Below are positions 10,202 through 21,344 of a DNA stretch of 64,000 nucleotides, piece after piece. The translations under genes were made by a program, and so were the position numbers. This stretch comes from Amaranthus tricolor. Its lineage: Eukaryota; Streptophyta; Magnoliopsida; Caryophyllales; Amaranthaceae. Under the pieces are notes generated by a model. It was given only the letters and a program-made list of their open reading frames with translations, was not told the DNA's origin and ran no database searches. The stretch is taken from NCBI RefSeq assembly GCF_026212465.1, contig NC_080048.1:25616280-25680279 (forward strand), in the 5' to 3' direction. How positions within the stretch are numbered: position 1 is the stretch's first letter; the number at the start of each line of letters is the position of its first letter.

Positions 10202-10732
10202 GGTTGAGTGTTGAAGGTTTGAGGGAGAAGAAGGACAGTTTCTTGTGACGGTTTGTGAGGAGGGAGAAGAATGACGGTTTGAGTGATTGTGATGTAGTGA
10301 GGGCTTTTTAAAGAGAGTTGACAGTTATCAATCGTCCCATCTCATCAAGGCCTTTTCATCAATGCATTAGATATGGAAGGATTGTGTATTTTGGTTATTA
10401 AAAACCGTTTCCCATTAGTTTTAATTTTAAGTTGGCTGTACTAATTTCCAAACAATGTGATGATATAATATGAAAAGATATGAAATAAAATAAAATAATT
10501 TTTCGAGAACAAAATGAATTATTATTTTATGAAATATTATGGAGAAAATAATGAACATATTGCATTGGTCTGTTTGAATTAACAACATGCAAACGTAAAA
10601 ACATTCATAGTACAAACTTTATTACGTGTTTACCTGATCCATGCAATAATTTATTTTCAATCAAGATTTTGAGATTGATTCCTGACCTCTTCATTCTCAT
10701 AATGCTTCAAAGGAAAATATATGCAACTAACT
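10202..10732 (-). promoter_or_regulatory. E1 pol-ORF3 spacer, candidate ORF3 promoter/leader
   Basis: 531 bp between the pol stop and the ORF3 ATG. On the coding strand it has a TATA-like TTTAAAAAG about 105 bp before the ATG (10304-10313) followed by a pyrimidine-rich leader with two AACCGTCA words. E3's spacer is 483 bp, having lost about 50 bp near 56360. E2's spacer has a stronger TATA-like site at the same place. Too long for simple stop-codon readthrough from pol, so ORF3 probably has its own transcript or a spliced one (inference). Confidence 0.4.
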
Positions 10733-13700
10733 TTAGTGGAGCTTGATCATACCAAGTTCCAATCTCATCTTTTCATATTGTTCCCTAGGAAGTGGTTTGG
10801 TCAGAATATCTGCAACTTGTTCATTTGTGTTAACATGCTTCAATACAATATTTTTGTGTTCTACATTATCCTTAAGAAAATGATGTCTAATATGTATATG
10901 TTTAGCACGTGAATGATGCACTGGATCTTTAGATATACATATGGCACTAGTATTATCACAATAAATAGGAATGCATTCAACTTTAATACCAAAATCTCTA
11001 AGTTGCTGTTTTATCCAAAGCATTTGGGAACAGCAGGCTGCTGCTGCTACGTATTCAGCTTCTGCAGTGGATAATGCAACTGTGTTTTGTTTCTTGGAAC
11101 TCCATGAAACTAAACATGAGCCAAGATATTGTACCATACCTGATGTACTTTTTCTATTAACAAGATCACCTGCATAATCTGCATCACTAAAACCTTTTAA
11201 ATCATAAACATCACTTTTAGGATAAAATAAGGACAAGTCGTCTGTTCCCTTTAAATATCTCAAAATTCGTTTGACTGCAGTGAGATGTGATTCTTTAGGA
11301 TTTGATTGAAATCTAGCACATAAACCAACACTAAAAGAAATATCAGGTCTACTTGCAGTTAGATACAATAAAGAACCTATCATGCCTCTATACATGGTTT
11401 GATCTACATTGTTCCCATTTAGGTCTTCATCTAGTCTAACATTGGTAGCCATAGGTGTGTGGTTGGTTTTAGAGTTGTTTAGTCCATATTTCTTAAGAAG
11501 TTCTTTGATGTATTTTTGTTGATGAATGAAAATACCATTTTCAGTTTGTTTAATTTGCAAACAAAGAAAGAAATTTAATTCTCCCATCATGCTCATTTCA
11601 AATTCTGTACCCATAAGGTTAGCAAATTCTTTACATAATAAATCATTAGTAGCACCAAAAATAATATCATCAACATAAATTTGAACAACCAAAATATGAG
11701 AACCTTTATTCTTAAAGAACAAGGTTTTGTCGATTTTTCCTCTTACAAAGTTATTTTGAATCAAAAACTTTGAAAGTCTTTCGTACCATTGCCTAGGTGC
11801 TTGCTTCAAGCCATATAGGGCTTTGTCAAGCTTGTAGACATGATTAGGACAAGAGGTATTCTCAAAACCTGGGGGTTGTTCCACAAAAACTTCTTCATCA
11901 AGATAACCATTCAAAAAAGCACATTTCACATCCATTTGATATAGCTTAAAATTCATAAATGCAGCAAAAGAAATTAAGATTCGGATAGCCTCTAACCTTG
12001 CTACTGGAGCAAAAGTCTCAGTGTAATCAATACCTTCTTGTTGATTATAACCTTTAACCACAAGTCTAGCTTTATTTCTAACAATTATACCATGCTCATC
12101 AAGCTTGTTCCGAAATACCCATTTCAAACCAATAACTTTCTTGTTTTTCGGTTTGGGTTCCAAGTGCCACACTTTATTTCTCTCAAACTCATTTAGTTCA
12201 TCTTGCATGGCAACTATCCAATCGGAATCCTTTAAAGCTTCCTCGTGATTTTTAGGTTCAAGTGATGATAGGAACGCAAAGTGTGCACAAAAGTTTCTCA
12301 ATTGAGATCTAGTTTGTGTTCCCTTATTTATATCACTTACAATTGAATCAAGAGGATGATATCTTTGATACTTCCACGGTTTAGGCACAAATTCTCTTGA
12401 AGGAACAGTAGCATGTTCTTGTTCAGTAACTTGATTGACATTCTGTTCAGCTACTGGATCATTTTGTTCATCTGTGGGAACAGCTGGATTGGGAACAGTC
12501 TGCTGGTCCTGTTGTGCTGGCAGTTCCTGGATTTGGTCAGTTTCTTCTGCCTCTTCTTGTATCGACTGTTCGCTTGCTGTTCCTCGATCTTGCACTTTTA
12601 TTTCTTCATCTTCATCTTCCAAATTTGCAAGACCTATTTTAATATTACTTGTTTCCTGTTCACTTGTTGAAAAGTTAGTTTCATCAAAGATTATGTGAAC
12701 AGACTCTTCTACACTCATTGTTCTCTTATTATATACTCTGTAAGCTTTGCTTTGTGATGAATAACCAAGAAACACTGCCTCATCACTTCTTTCATCAAAT
12801 TTACCCAAATTTCGTTTTCCATTTACATGTACAAAACATTTGCATCCAAACACACGAAAATAGGAAATATTTGGTTTAACACCCTTAAGTAATTCATAGG
12901 GTGTCTTTGAAGTGATTGGTCTAATTAGTACACGATTCAATATATAGCATGCAGTGTTAACGGCTTCTGCCCAGAAATTCCTAGGTAGACCACTAGCAAT
13001 CAACATGGTCCTTGCCATTTCTTCTAAAGTCCTATTTTTCCTTTCTACCACACCATTTTGTTGTGGTGTTCTAGGTGCGGAAAAATTGTGATTTATGCCA
13101 TGTTCATTGCAATAATTCATGAAGTTTGAATTTTCAAATTCTTTTCCATGATCAGACCTAATGTGAACAATTTGATTATTGGTAGATTTTTGTGTTTTAT
13201 TAGCAAAGGAAACAAACTCATCAAAAGCTTCATCTTTGCTTGCGAAAAATAATGTCCAAGTGAATCTACTGTAATCATCAACAACAACAAACACATACTT
13301 TTTGCCACTACGGCTTTGTGTTCTCATTGGTCCACATAAATCCATATGAATTAATTCTAATGGTCTAGTGGTAGTCGCAACGTTTTTTGATTTAAAGGAT
13401 GACCGCACTTGTTTCCCTTTAGCACAAGGATCACAAACTTCATTTTTAAGAAATTTTATTGCAGGTAATCCTCTTACTAGGTCTTTTGATCTTAAGGAGT
13501 TAATCAATGAATAACTAGCATGACCTAGACGCTTGTGCCAAAGAAGTGGGTCTTCTTCAATAACACTTAAACACGTTAGACTGTTTCTGGGAACAGTGTC
13601 CAGGTCCACCACATAGGTGTTCCCTTTTCTGATTCCCTCCAGCACAGGGTCTCCTGTACTGTTCCTAGAAATTATGCATTTTTCAGAAGTAAACTTAACA

Positions 13701-13963
13701 GAGTTACCTTTGTCGCAAAATTGAGAAATACTTAACAAATTGTGTTTTAAATTCTCGACTAAAAATACATTATCAATGGCATGGGAACTAGACCTTCCAA
13801 CCTTTCCTTTGGCGATTATCTCACCCTTCATGTTGTCACCGAAGGTTACTGTTCCCCCATCATAGGCTTCAAGTGAGAGAAATTTAGATTTATCACCCGT
13901 CATATGCTTGGAACACCCACTGTCGAGATACCATGAGTTGTTCCCCCTCACTTGAACCTGCAA
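10733..13963 (-). CDS. pol: pol of E1: protease, integrase, reverse transcriptase, RNase H (intact)
   Basis: 1076 codons, numbered from a TTG at 13963; the true translation start is unknown. Domains: aspartic protease DSG at 14-16; GAG-pre-integrase/HHCC zinc finger H143, H148, C177, C180; integrase catalytic D208, D271, E307 (35 residues between the last two); Glu/Gln-rich linker at about 450-520; reverse transcriptase 598-830 with D678 and YVDD at 763-766; RNase H about 922-1060 with D927, E968, D1003, D1052. Ends MIKLH. It makes the cDNA and integrates it. There is no chromodomain. It follows gag in the same frame after a single TAG (13970-13972). One oddity: Cys at 801 (FFLCLQ) where E2 and E3 have Gly, which may impair reverse transcriptase. 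No stop or frameshift. Confidence 0.93.
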   Translation of the reverse strand: MQVQVRGNNSWYLDSGCSKHMTGDKSKFLSLEAYDGGTVTFGDNMKGEIIAKGKVGRSSSHAIDNVFLVENLKHNLLSISQFCDKGNSVKFTSEKCIISRNSTGDPVLEGIRKGNTYVVDLDTVPRNSLTCLSVIEEDPLLWHKRLGHASYSLINSLRSKDLVRGLPAIKFLKNEVCDPCAKGKQVRSSFKSKNVATTTRPLELIHMDLCGPMRTQSRSGKKYVFVVVDDYSRFTWTLFFASKDEAFDEFVSFANKTQKSTNNQIVHIRSDHGKEFENSNFMNYCNEHGINHNFSAPRTPQQNGVVERKNRTLEEMARTMLIASGLPRNFWAEAVNTACYILNRVLIRPITSKTPYELLKGVKPNISYFRVFGCKCFVHVNGKRNLGKFDERSDEAVFLGYSSQSKAYRVYNKRTMSVEESVHIIFDETNFSTSEQETSNIKIGLANLEDEDEEIKVQDRGTASEQSIQEEAEETDQIQELPAQQDQQTVPNPAVPTDEQNDPVAEQNVNQVTEQEHATVPSREFVPKPWKYQRYHPLDSIVSDINKGTQTRSQLRNFCAHFAFLSSLEPKNHEEALKDSDWIVAMQDELNEFERNKVWHLEPKPKNKKVIGLKWVFRNKLDEHGIIVRNKARLVVKGYNQQEGIDYTETFAPVARLEAIRILISFAAFMNFKLYQMDVKCAFLNGYLDEEVFVEQPPGFENTSCPNHVYKLDKALYGLKQAPRQWYERLSKFLIQNNFVRGKIDKTLFFKNKGSHILVVQIYVDDIIFGATNDLLCKEFANLMGTEFEMSMMGELNFFLCLQIKQTENGIFIHQQKYIKELLKKYGLNNSKTNHTPMATNVRLDEDLNGNNVDQTMYRGMIGSLLYLTASRPDISFSVGLCARFQSNPKESHLTAVKRILRYLKGTDDLSLFYPKSDVYDLKGFSDADYAGDLVNRKSTSGMVQYLGSCLVSWSSKKQNTVALSTAEAEYVAAAACCSQMLWIKQQLRDFGIKVECIPIYCDNTSAICISKDPVHHSRAKHIHIRHHFLKDNVEHKNIVLKHVNTNEQVADILTKPLPREQYEKMRLELGMIKLH

Positions 13964-13969
13964 AGCAAA

Positions 13970-15784
13970 CTAATGGTTAGGTGCAGGAACCCATTCATCC
14001 TTGGGTTCCTTGTCGACAATATTTGAATCACATTTCTTAATCCATGTACGTTCGACATAATTTTTATTTGCTTTGACATGCTGTTCCCTCTTTATACATT
14101 GATGTTTTAGGTGTCCACTTTTGCCACAGAAGGAACAGACTTTACTACTAGGAAGATCTACGTATACCTTTTTCTTTTTATCATTCTTAATAAAGCCTAG
14201 ACCTTCTTTACTCTTAGTTTTAGCATCTAGAATCCATTTGGGAATTTCTTTGATTTTCCCTTTTCCTCTTAAGTTTATTTGATCTTTTAGGAACTTATTT
14301 TCCTTCTCACTTGATTCTAGTTTTAATTTTATTTCTTGAACTTCCGTGCTAAACTCATGAGTGGTTTTATCATTTTCAACCGATTTTAATCCTAACAATT
14401 TGCTTTGATTTAATTCAATATTAAGAGTGATAAATTCCTGTTTTAATTTCTCCAACTGCTCTTTCAAAATTATATTTTTATCTAATAAATCAAAAAATCT
14501 ACTTTGTACATCGATTCTAAAGGAGTTTAGATATGAGATATGATCTTCACTTAAGTTAAGATCTTTCTCAATCTGGAGACACTTAGCTGTTTTTTCATCT
14601 AGCTTTTCTTGTTTCTCTAAAAGTAATTTGATTAAATTGTTTTTACTCATGTTGGACAGTTGTTTAGGAGATGGAACAGAAAGCATTACCTCTTTTTCTT
14701 TGGATTCTTCATGAGATGCCATGAGGCATAGGTTTGCTGTTTCCTCCTCCACTGGAGCTTCTGTCTCAGCCTCGCTCTCCGTATCTCCCCAAGCTGCTAT
14801 CATTGCTTTCCTAAAATCAGTTTTGAAATTACCCTTCTTATATTGTCTTCCAACTTCTCTTGCTTTTCCCTTGCCCTTCTCATTTTTCCATTGAGGGCAA
14901 TCCTTGATGAAGTGTTCAGTGCTCCCACACTTGTGGCATTCAAAACTTGTCTTCACGTTCGTTGTTCCCTTCTCTTTGTTATTTCTTCGATTTCCATATC
15001 TTCTGTTCCTGAAGAATTTTTTGAATTTTCGTGCCAACAGTGCTGCTTCCTCTTCACCAGTTTAAGATTCATCGCTATCATCTGCTGCTAGAGCCAGTCC
15101 TTTGTTTCGGGAACTGTCAACTGTTCCCAAATGCAATTCATGGGTCATAAGAGAACCAGCCAGCTCTTCCAAATTGAACTTGGTGAAATCTTTGGACTCC
15201 TGAATGGCTGTTACCTTTGCTCTCCAGCGTTCGTCTTGAGGAAGACTCCTAAGCACTTTTCTAACTTGTTCATCAACGGGAATGATTCTACCAAGAGAGA
15301 CTAACTCATTCGTAATATTCGTGAATCTAGTGAACATCTCTTGAATGTTTTCCCTAGGTTCCATGACGAATCTTTCATATTTGGACATCAGCAAATCAAT
15401 CTTGGATCTCTTTACTTCACTAGTACCTTCATGGGTAACTTCGAGCAGGTCCCAAATCTGCTTTGCGGTTTTGCAACCCATAATTCGATTGTGCTCATTT
15501 GGACCAAGCCCACAGTGAAGTAACTTGATAGCAAGAGCGTTCATCTCCATCTTTTGAAAGTCTTCCTTTTCATAATCAGTGATTGGCTTTGGGATTACTT
15601 CGTTATTGGAGTTGATGGTCGTCACCTCAAAGTCTCCAATTTCAATAACTCTCCATACTTGGTAATTTTCAGCCTTTATGAATATTTCTATTCTATTTTT
15701 CCAATAGGTATAAAATTTCCCATCAAACATAGGTGGCCTTTGTGTAGAGTAACCTTCTTCCATGCGTTCGTTCATCTTCAACAT
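13970..15784 (-). pseudogene. gag: gag of E1, interrupted by one in-frame stop
   Basis: 605 codons from ATG at 15784 (MLKMNERMEEG) to TAG at 13970, read in one frame except for a TAA at 15062-15064 (codon 241), where E3 has GAA. The N-terminal ~230 residues are the UBN2/copia gag capsid-type domain. The stop falls before the first zinc knuckle (CHKCGSTEHFIKDC). A coiled-coil region follows, then a second CCHC knuckle (CSFCGKSGHLKHQC) near the C-terminus. The intact form is the RNA-binding structural protein of the virus-like particle. As it stands the protein would be cut to the capsid-like domain, unless the stop is read through. Confidence 0.9.
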
Positions 15785-15809
15785 CTTGACAGGGAACAGG
15801 ATACTGCTC

Positions 15810-15823
15810 TCAGGGTTTCCTGA
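15810..15823 (-). other. Leader hairpin between PBS and gag start (E1)
   Basis: TCAGGGTTTCCTGA on the plus strand: arms TCAGG and CCTGA around GTTT. Identical in E2 (36875-36888) and E3 (61637-61650) although the flanking leader differs between subfamilies. The position between PBS and gag suits a packaging or translation signal; inferred. Confidence 0.4.
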
Positions 15824-15839
15824 TTAAATGAGGAACAGG

Positions 15840-15851
15840 GCTCTGATACCA
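15840..15851 (-). promoter_or_regulatory. Primer-binding site of E1
   Basis: Minus-strand TGGTATCAGAGC, two bases (AT) inside the 5' LTR. It is complementary to the 3' end of plant initiator-Met tRNA, the usual Ty1/copia primer. A CTGTTCC word follows at once. Same site at 36904-36915 (E2) and 61667-61678 (E3). Confidence 0.96.
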
Positions 15852-15853
15852 AT

Positions 15854-17105
15854 TGTAGGCATGTTAATAGATGATCGAATGCAACAAGAGGGGGGTGAAT
15901 TGTTGTGTTGTTAGTTTAAGATTTTTTGCTCAACTTTTTGCGGAATTGTATCAAGTAAAGAACAAAACTTAAACTTGAAAACGAAAAGAGAAATAATAAA
16001 GGAGACAAGAATTTTACGTGGAAACCTTCTTGGCCTAATAAGAAGGAAAAACCACGACCCCCCGGGATTTCAAAATTCTCACTATGTTAAGGCAATCAAT
16101 TACAATTACACATAACAATAATTTGCTTCACTTGAAGCTTCTCAATTCTCTAAGTGCTTTACTCAAAGCTTCTCAACTTAGACCTAATTCTCTTTTCTAT
16201 TCTCTCCTTCTCTTTCTCTTCTCACGATTCTCTCTTCTACTACCCTTAGACTTCCCACAAGTCTAATTACAACAATAACACTCAATTACCCTTTACAAGG
16301 CCAATTCATAAAGATCAAAATGAAATAGTTGCTTTAAGAAAAATATTATGAATTAATTGGCATTAAAAACTTAGAATATTTTTCTCAAATAAATCTCCCT
16401 CTTGATGGACACTCTTAATTCATGCATACCCATCTGAACCGTAAGTTCCCTCTTTTAAAAGGGGAACAGCAAGCAGTGCACTCAGCCCATGTTCTCCAGG
16501 AGCTGCACATATCCCACGTTCTTCATAACTAACTTACTCCCAAAGAAAACGGGAAGTTAGTTAAAGGTAAGAGTGGAATGTAACTGCTGTATGCACGGTT
16601 AAAACATCATGGGTCAAGGAGATCCTAAATTGTAGGAGACCAATTCAAAGTAGAGAACAAGTCTCTTGAATTCCGAGTTTATAGGAGATAAACAAGGAAT
16701 TGATTTTCTCCATGTTTTTAGGCGAATTAAAATTATTTTGCCAATTAATAAATAAATTTAATTAAGCAACTAATTAAATTTTAACCTTTTACATTAACCA
16801 AAAACAGAAAACTTAATTTTCGTAATCTTCCAGTCAATGTCTTCTTCAGACCTGCATCGTAAGGAACAGCACACTGTCTCCATCTACAACCTTCGTCAGA
16901 ACTTCAACTCCTAGGAACAGTAAACTGTTTTCCAGAGCCATTGCCCAACTTCTTGGATATTTGAGACATGTACAGCTTCCACGAATCAAGTCATAGGCTT
17001 CATCAACGATTCACATTAGATCGGATATGTACCTACAAAACAATCTCTAATAATATGTTTGTTTATTAAAGGTAAAGTCATCATCAAAACCTTAAGAGGC
17101 CAACA
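15854..17105 (-). repeat. E1 5' LTR (right), promoter-bearing copy
   Basis: 1252-bp LTR, start of the transcribed element. Differs from the 3' LTR at about 13 positions plus 3 small indels. It shares side-specific forms with the right LTR of E3 (GGAGCTGCAC, AAATTGTAGG, TTATTTTGCC). The conserved stem-loop is at 16017-16056 and the GTTCC/GGAAC near-palindrome at 16445-16466. I do not see a convincing single TATA box; TTTTAAAA inside the palindrome is the best candidate. Confidence 0.95.
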
Positions 17106-17420
17106 TCGTGCATAACAAACAATGTTTTACCTACTTTACGCGCGAAATTGACAAATAAAAACGCGAAATTGACAGCGTCAAACTAGTGACCAAACCACCT
17201 TGCACGACACGTGGAGTCCAAACCTATGCATCCAGGACCTAGGCTAAAGTTGAAATGGAATCTTGGTACTTGGATCTAGCTATCAAGGTCCTAAAACCAT
17301 TCTAACAATCCTCGTGGACTCCTAGAAGCTGAGCCGAAGGAGGGCTGGTCGACAGTTTGCTAGATCAGAATTATGTTTAAGTGTTTGTGGTTGTTTCGTG
17401 TTCTTTTCATGGTCATTTGT

Positions 17421-20400
17421 AGTTTTTGACTGTGTCATTAATCAAAGCTTACGCACAACATTAATCCTTGCATAACCAAGGCCTTAATCAGCCCCGGTTT
17501 CGCATCAAAACCAAGTTTGAATACTTTACGCGCGAAATTGAAAAAAACGCTTAAAAACGCATAAAATCGCAACTTAACTTCTAATTTCTAGCATATGATT
17601 ATTATTATCAATTCTAACCATTTCAACACAATAATATATGCCAAATAGTGTTGTGTGCCAAGTTTCGTGCATAACAAACCATGTTTGACCTACTTTACGC
17701 GCGAAATTGACAAAAACGCTTAAAAACCCATAAAATCGCAACTTAACTTCTAATTTCTAGCATATGACTATTATTATCAAGTATAACCATTTCAACAAAA
17801 CAATATATGCCAAATAGTGTTGTGTGCCAAGTTTCGTGCATAACAAACCATGTTTGACCTACTTTACGCGCGAAATTGACAAAAACGCTTAAAAACGCAT
17901 AAAATCGCAACTTAACTTCTAATTTCTAGCATATGACTATTATTATCAAGTCTAACCATTTCAACACAATAATATATGCCAAATAGTGTTGTGTGCCAAG
18001 TTTCGTGCATAACAAACAATGTTTAACCTACTTTACGCGCGAAATTGACAAAAACGCTTAAAAACGCATAAAATCGCAACTTAACTTCTAATTTCTAGTA
18101 TATGACTATTATTATCAAGTCTAACCATTTCAACACAATAATATATGCCAAATAGTGTTGTGTGCAAAGTATCGTGCATAACAAACCATGTTTGACCTAA
18201 TTTACGCGCGAAATTGACAAATATAAACGCGAAATTGACAGCGTCAAACTAGTTACCAGACCACCTTGCACGACACGTGGAGTCCAAACCTATGCATCCA
18301 GGACCTAGGCTAAAGTGAAATGGAATCTTGGTACTTGGATCTAGCTATCAAGGTCCTAAAACCATTCTAACAATCCCCGTGGACTCCTAGAAGCTGAGCC
18401 GAAGGAGGGCTGGTCGACAGTTAGCTAGATCAGAATTTTGTTTAAGTGTTTGTGGTTGTTTCGTATTCTTTTCATGATCATTTGTAGTTTTTGACTGTGT
18501 CATTAATCAACGCTTACGCACAACATTAATCCTTGCATAACCAAGGCCTTAATCAGCCCCGGTTTTGCATCAAAACCAAGTTTGAGTACTTTACGCGCGA
18601 AATTGACAAAAACGCTTAAAAACGCATAAAATCGCAACTTAACTTCTAATTTCTAGCATATGACTAATATTATCAATTCTAACCATTTTAACACAATAAT
18701 ATATGCCAAATAGTGCTGTGTGCCAAGTTTCGTGCTTAACAAACCATGTTTGACCTACTTTACGCACGAAATTGACAAAAACGCTTAAAAACCCATAAAA
18801 TCACAACTTAACTTCTAATTTCTAGCATATGACTATTATTATCAAGTATAACCATTTCAACAAAATAATATATGCCAAATAGTGTTGTGTGCCAAGTTTC
18901 GTGCATAACAAACCATGTATGACCTACTTTACGCGCGAAATTGACAAAAACGCTTAAAAACGCATAAAATCGCAACTTAACTTCTAATTTCTAGCATATG
19001 ACTATTATTATCAAGTCTAACCATTTCAACACAATAATATATGCCAAATAGTGTTGTGTGCCAAGTTTTGTGCATAACAAACAATGTTTTACCTACTTTA
19101 CGCGCGAAATTGACAAATAAAAACGCGAAATTGACAGCGTCAAACTATTAACCAGACCACCTTACACGACACGTGAAGTCCAAACCTATGCATCCAGGAC
19201 CTAGGCTAAAGTGGAAATGGAATCTTGGTACTTGGATCTAGCTATCAAGGTCCTAAAACCATTCTAACAATCCCCGTGGACTCCTAGAAGCTGAGCCGAA
19301 GGAGGGCTGGTCGACAGTTTGCTAGATCAGAATTTTGTTTAAGTGTTTGTGGTTGTTTCGTGTTCTTTTCATGATCATTTGTAGTTTTTGACTGTGTCAT
19401 TAATCAAAGCTTACGCACAACATTAATCCTTGCATAACCAAGGCCTTAATCAGCCCCGGTTTCGCATCAAAACCAAGTTTGAATACTTTACGCGCGAAAT
19501 TGAAAAAAACGCTTAAAAACGCATAAAATCGCAACTTAACTTCTAATTTCTAGCATATGATTATTATTATCAATTCTAACCATTTCAACACAATAATATA
19601 TGCCAAATAGTGTTGTGTGCCAAGTTTCGTGCATAACAAACCATGTTTGACCTACTTTACGCGCGAAATTGACAAAAACGCTTAAAAACCCATAAAATCG
19701 CAACTTAACTTCTAATTTCTAGCATATGACTATTATTATCAAGTATAACCATTTCAACAAAATAATATATGCCAAATAGTGTTGTGTGCAAGTTTCGTGC
19801 ATAACAAACCATGTTTGACCTACTTTACGCGCGAAATTGACAAAAACGCTTAAAAACGCATAAAATCGCAACTTAACTTCTAATTTCTAGCATATGACTA
19901 TTATTATCAAGTCTAACCATTTCAACACAATAATATATGCCAAATAGTGTTGTGTGCCAAGTTTCGTGCATAACAAACAATGTTTAACCTACTTTACGCG
20001 CGAAATTGACAAAAACGCTTAAAAACGCATAAAATCGCAACTTAACTTCTAATTTCTAGTATATGACTATTATTATCAAGTCTAACCATTTCAACACAAT
20101 AATATATGCCAAATAGTGTTGTGTGCAAAGTATCGTGCATAACAAACCATGTTTGACCTAATTTACGCGCGAAATTGACAAATATAAACGCGAAATTAAG
20201 AGCGTCAAACTAGTTACCAGACCACCTTGCACGACACGTGGAGTCCAAACCTATGCATCCAGGACCTAGGCTAAAGTGAAATGGAATCTTGGTACTTGGA
20301 TCTAGCTATCAAGGTCCTAAAACCATTCTAACAATCCCCGTGGACTCCTAGAAGCTGAGCCGAAGGAGGGCTGGTCGACAGTTAGCTAGATCAGAATTTT

Positions 20401-21344
20401 GTTTAAGTGTTTGTGGTTGTTTCGTATTCTTTTCATGATCATTTGTAGTTTTTGACTGTGTCATTAATCAACGCTTACGCACAACATTAATCCTTGCATA
20501 ACCAAGGCCTTAATCAGCCCCGGTTTTGCATCAAAACCAAGTTTGAGTACTTTACGCGCGAAATTGACAAAAACGCTTAAAAACGCATAAAATCGCAACT
20601 TAACTTCTAATTTCTAGCATATGACTAATATTATCAATTCTAACCATTTTAACACAATAATATATGCCAAATAGTGCTGTGTGCCAAGTTTCGTGCTTAA
20701 CAAACCATGTTTGACCTACTTTACGCACGAAATTGACAAAAACGCTTAAAAACCCATAAAATCACAACTTAACTTCTAATTTCTAGCATATGACTATTAT
20801 TATCAAGTATAACCATTTCAACAAAATAATATATGCCAAATAGTGTTGTGTGCCAAGTTTCGTGCATAACAAACCATGTATGACCTACTTTACGCGCGAA
20901 ATTGACAAAAACGCTTAAAAACGCATAAAATCGCAACTTAACTTCTAATTTCTAGCATATGACTATTATTATCAAGTCTAACCATTTCAACACAATAATA
21001 TATGCCAAATAGTGTTGTGTGCCAAGTTTTGTGCATAACAAACAATGTTTTACCTACTTTACGCGCGAAATTGACAAATAAAAACGCGAAATTGACAGCG
21101 TCAAACTATTAACCAGACCACCTTACACGACACGTGAAGTCCAAACCTATGCATCCAGGACCTAGGCTAAAGTGGAAATGGAATCTTGGTACTTGGATCT
21201 AGCTATCAAGGTCCTAAAACCATTCTAACAATCCCCGTGGACTCCTAGAAGCTGAGCCGAAGGAGGGCTGGTCGACAGTTTGCTAGATCAGAATTTTGTT
21301 TAAGTGTTTGTGGTTGTTTCGTGTTCTTTTCATGATCATTTGTA
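17421..21344. repeat. 1962-bp tandem duplication in array 2
   Basis: Two adjacent copies, about 17421-19382 and 19383-21344, offset by 1961-1962 bp, each one 4-monomer plus one 3-monomer unit. Private variants repeat at this offset: GAAAAAAACGC at 17521 region and 19483 region, GGTTTTGCAT at 18561 and 20522, CAAAGTATCG, and AACTAGTTACCAG. One base is missing in copy 2 near 19789. Near-identity indicates a recent event, or an assembly duplication. Confidence 0.85.

Larger units (their letters stand above)
6372..17105 (-). mobile_element. E1: full-length Ty1/copia retrotransposon with third ORF (SIRE/Maximus-like)
   Basis: 10,734-bp element on the minus strand. In transcription order: 5' LTR (17105 to 15854), PBS, gag (broken by one stop), pol (intact), ~530-bp spacer, ORF3 (intact), 3' non-coding region with two polypurine tracts, 3' LTR (7626 to 6372). 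The integrase-before-reverse-transcriptase order makes it Ty1/copia. The long gag with two zinc knuckles and the extra ORF after pol point to the SIRE/Maximus lineage. The LTRs differ by about 13 substitutions and 3 small indels over ~1250 bp (about 1 percent). It is the same subfamily as E3. With an intact pol and ORF3 and a single nonsense codon in gag, it is the least damaged copy of its subfamily here. Confidence 0.96.
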
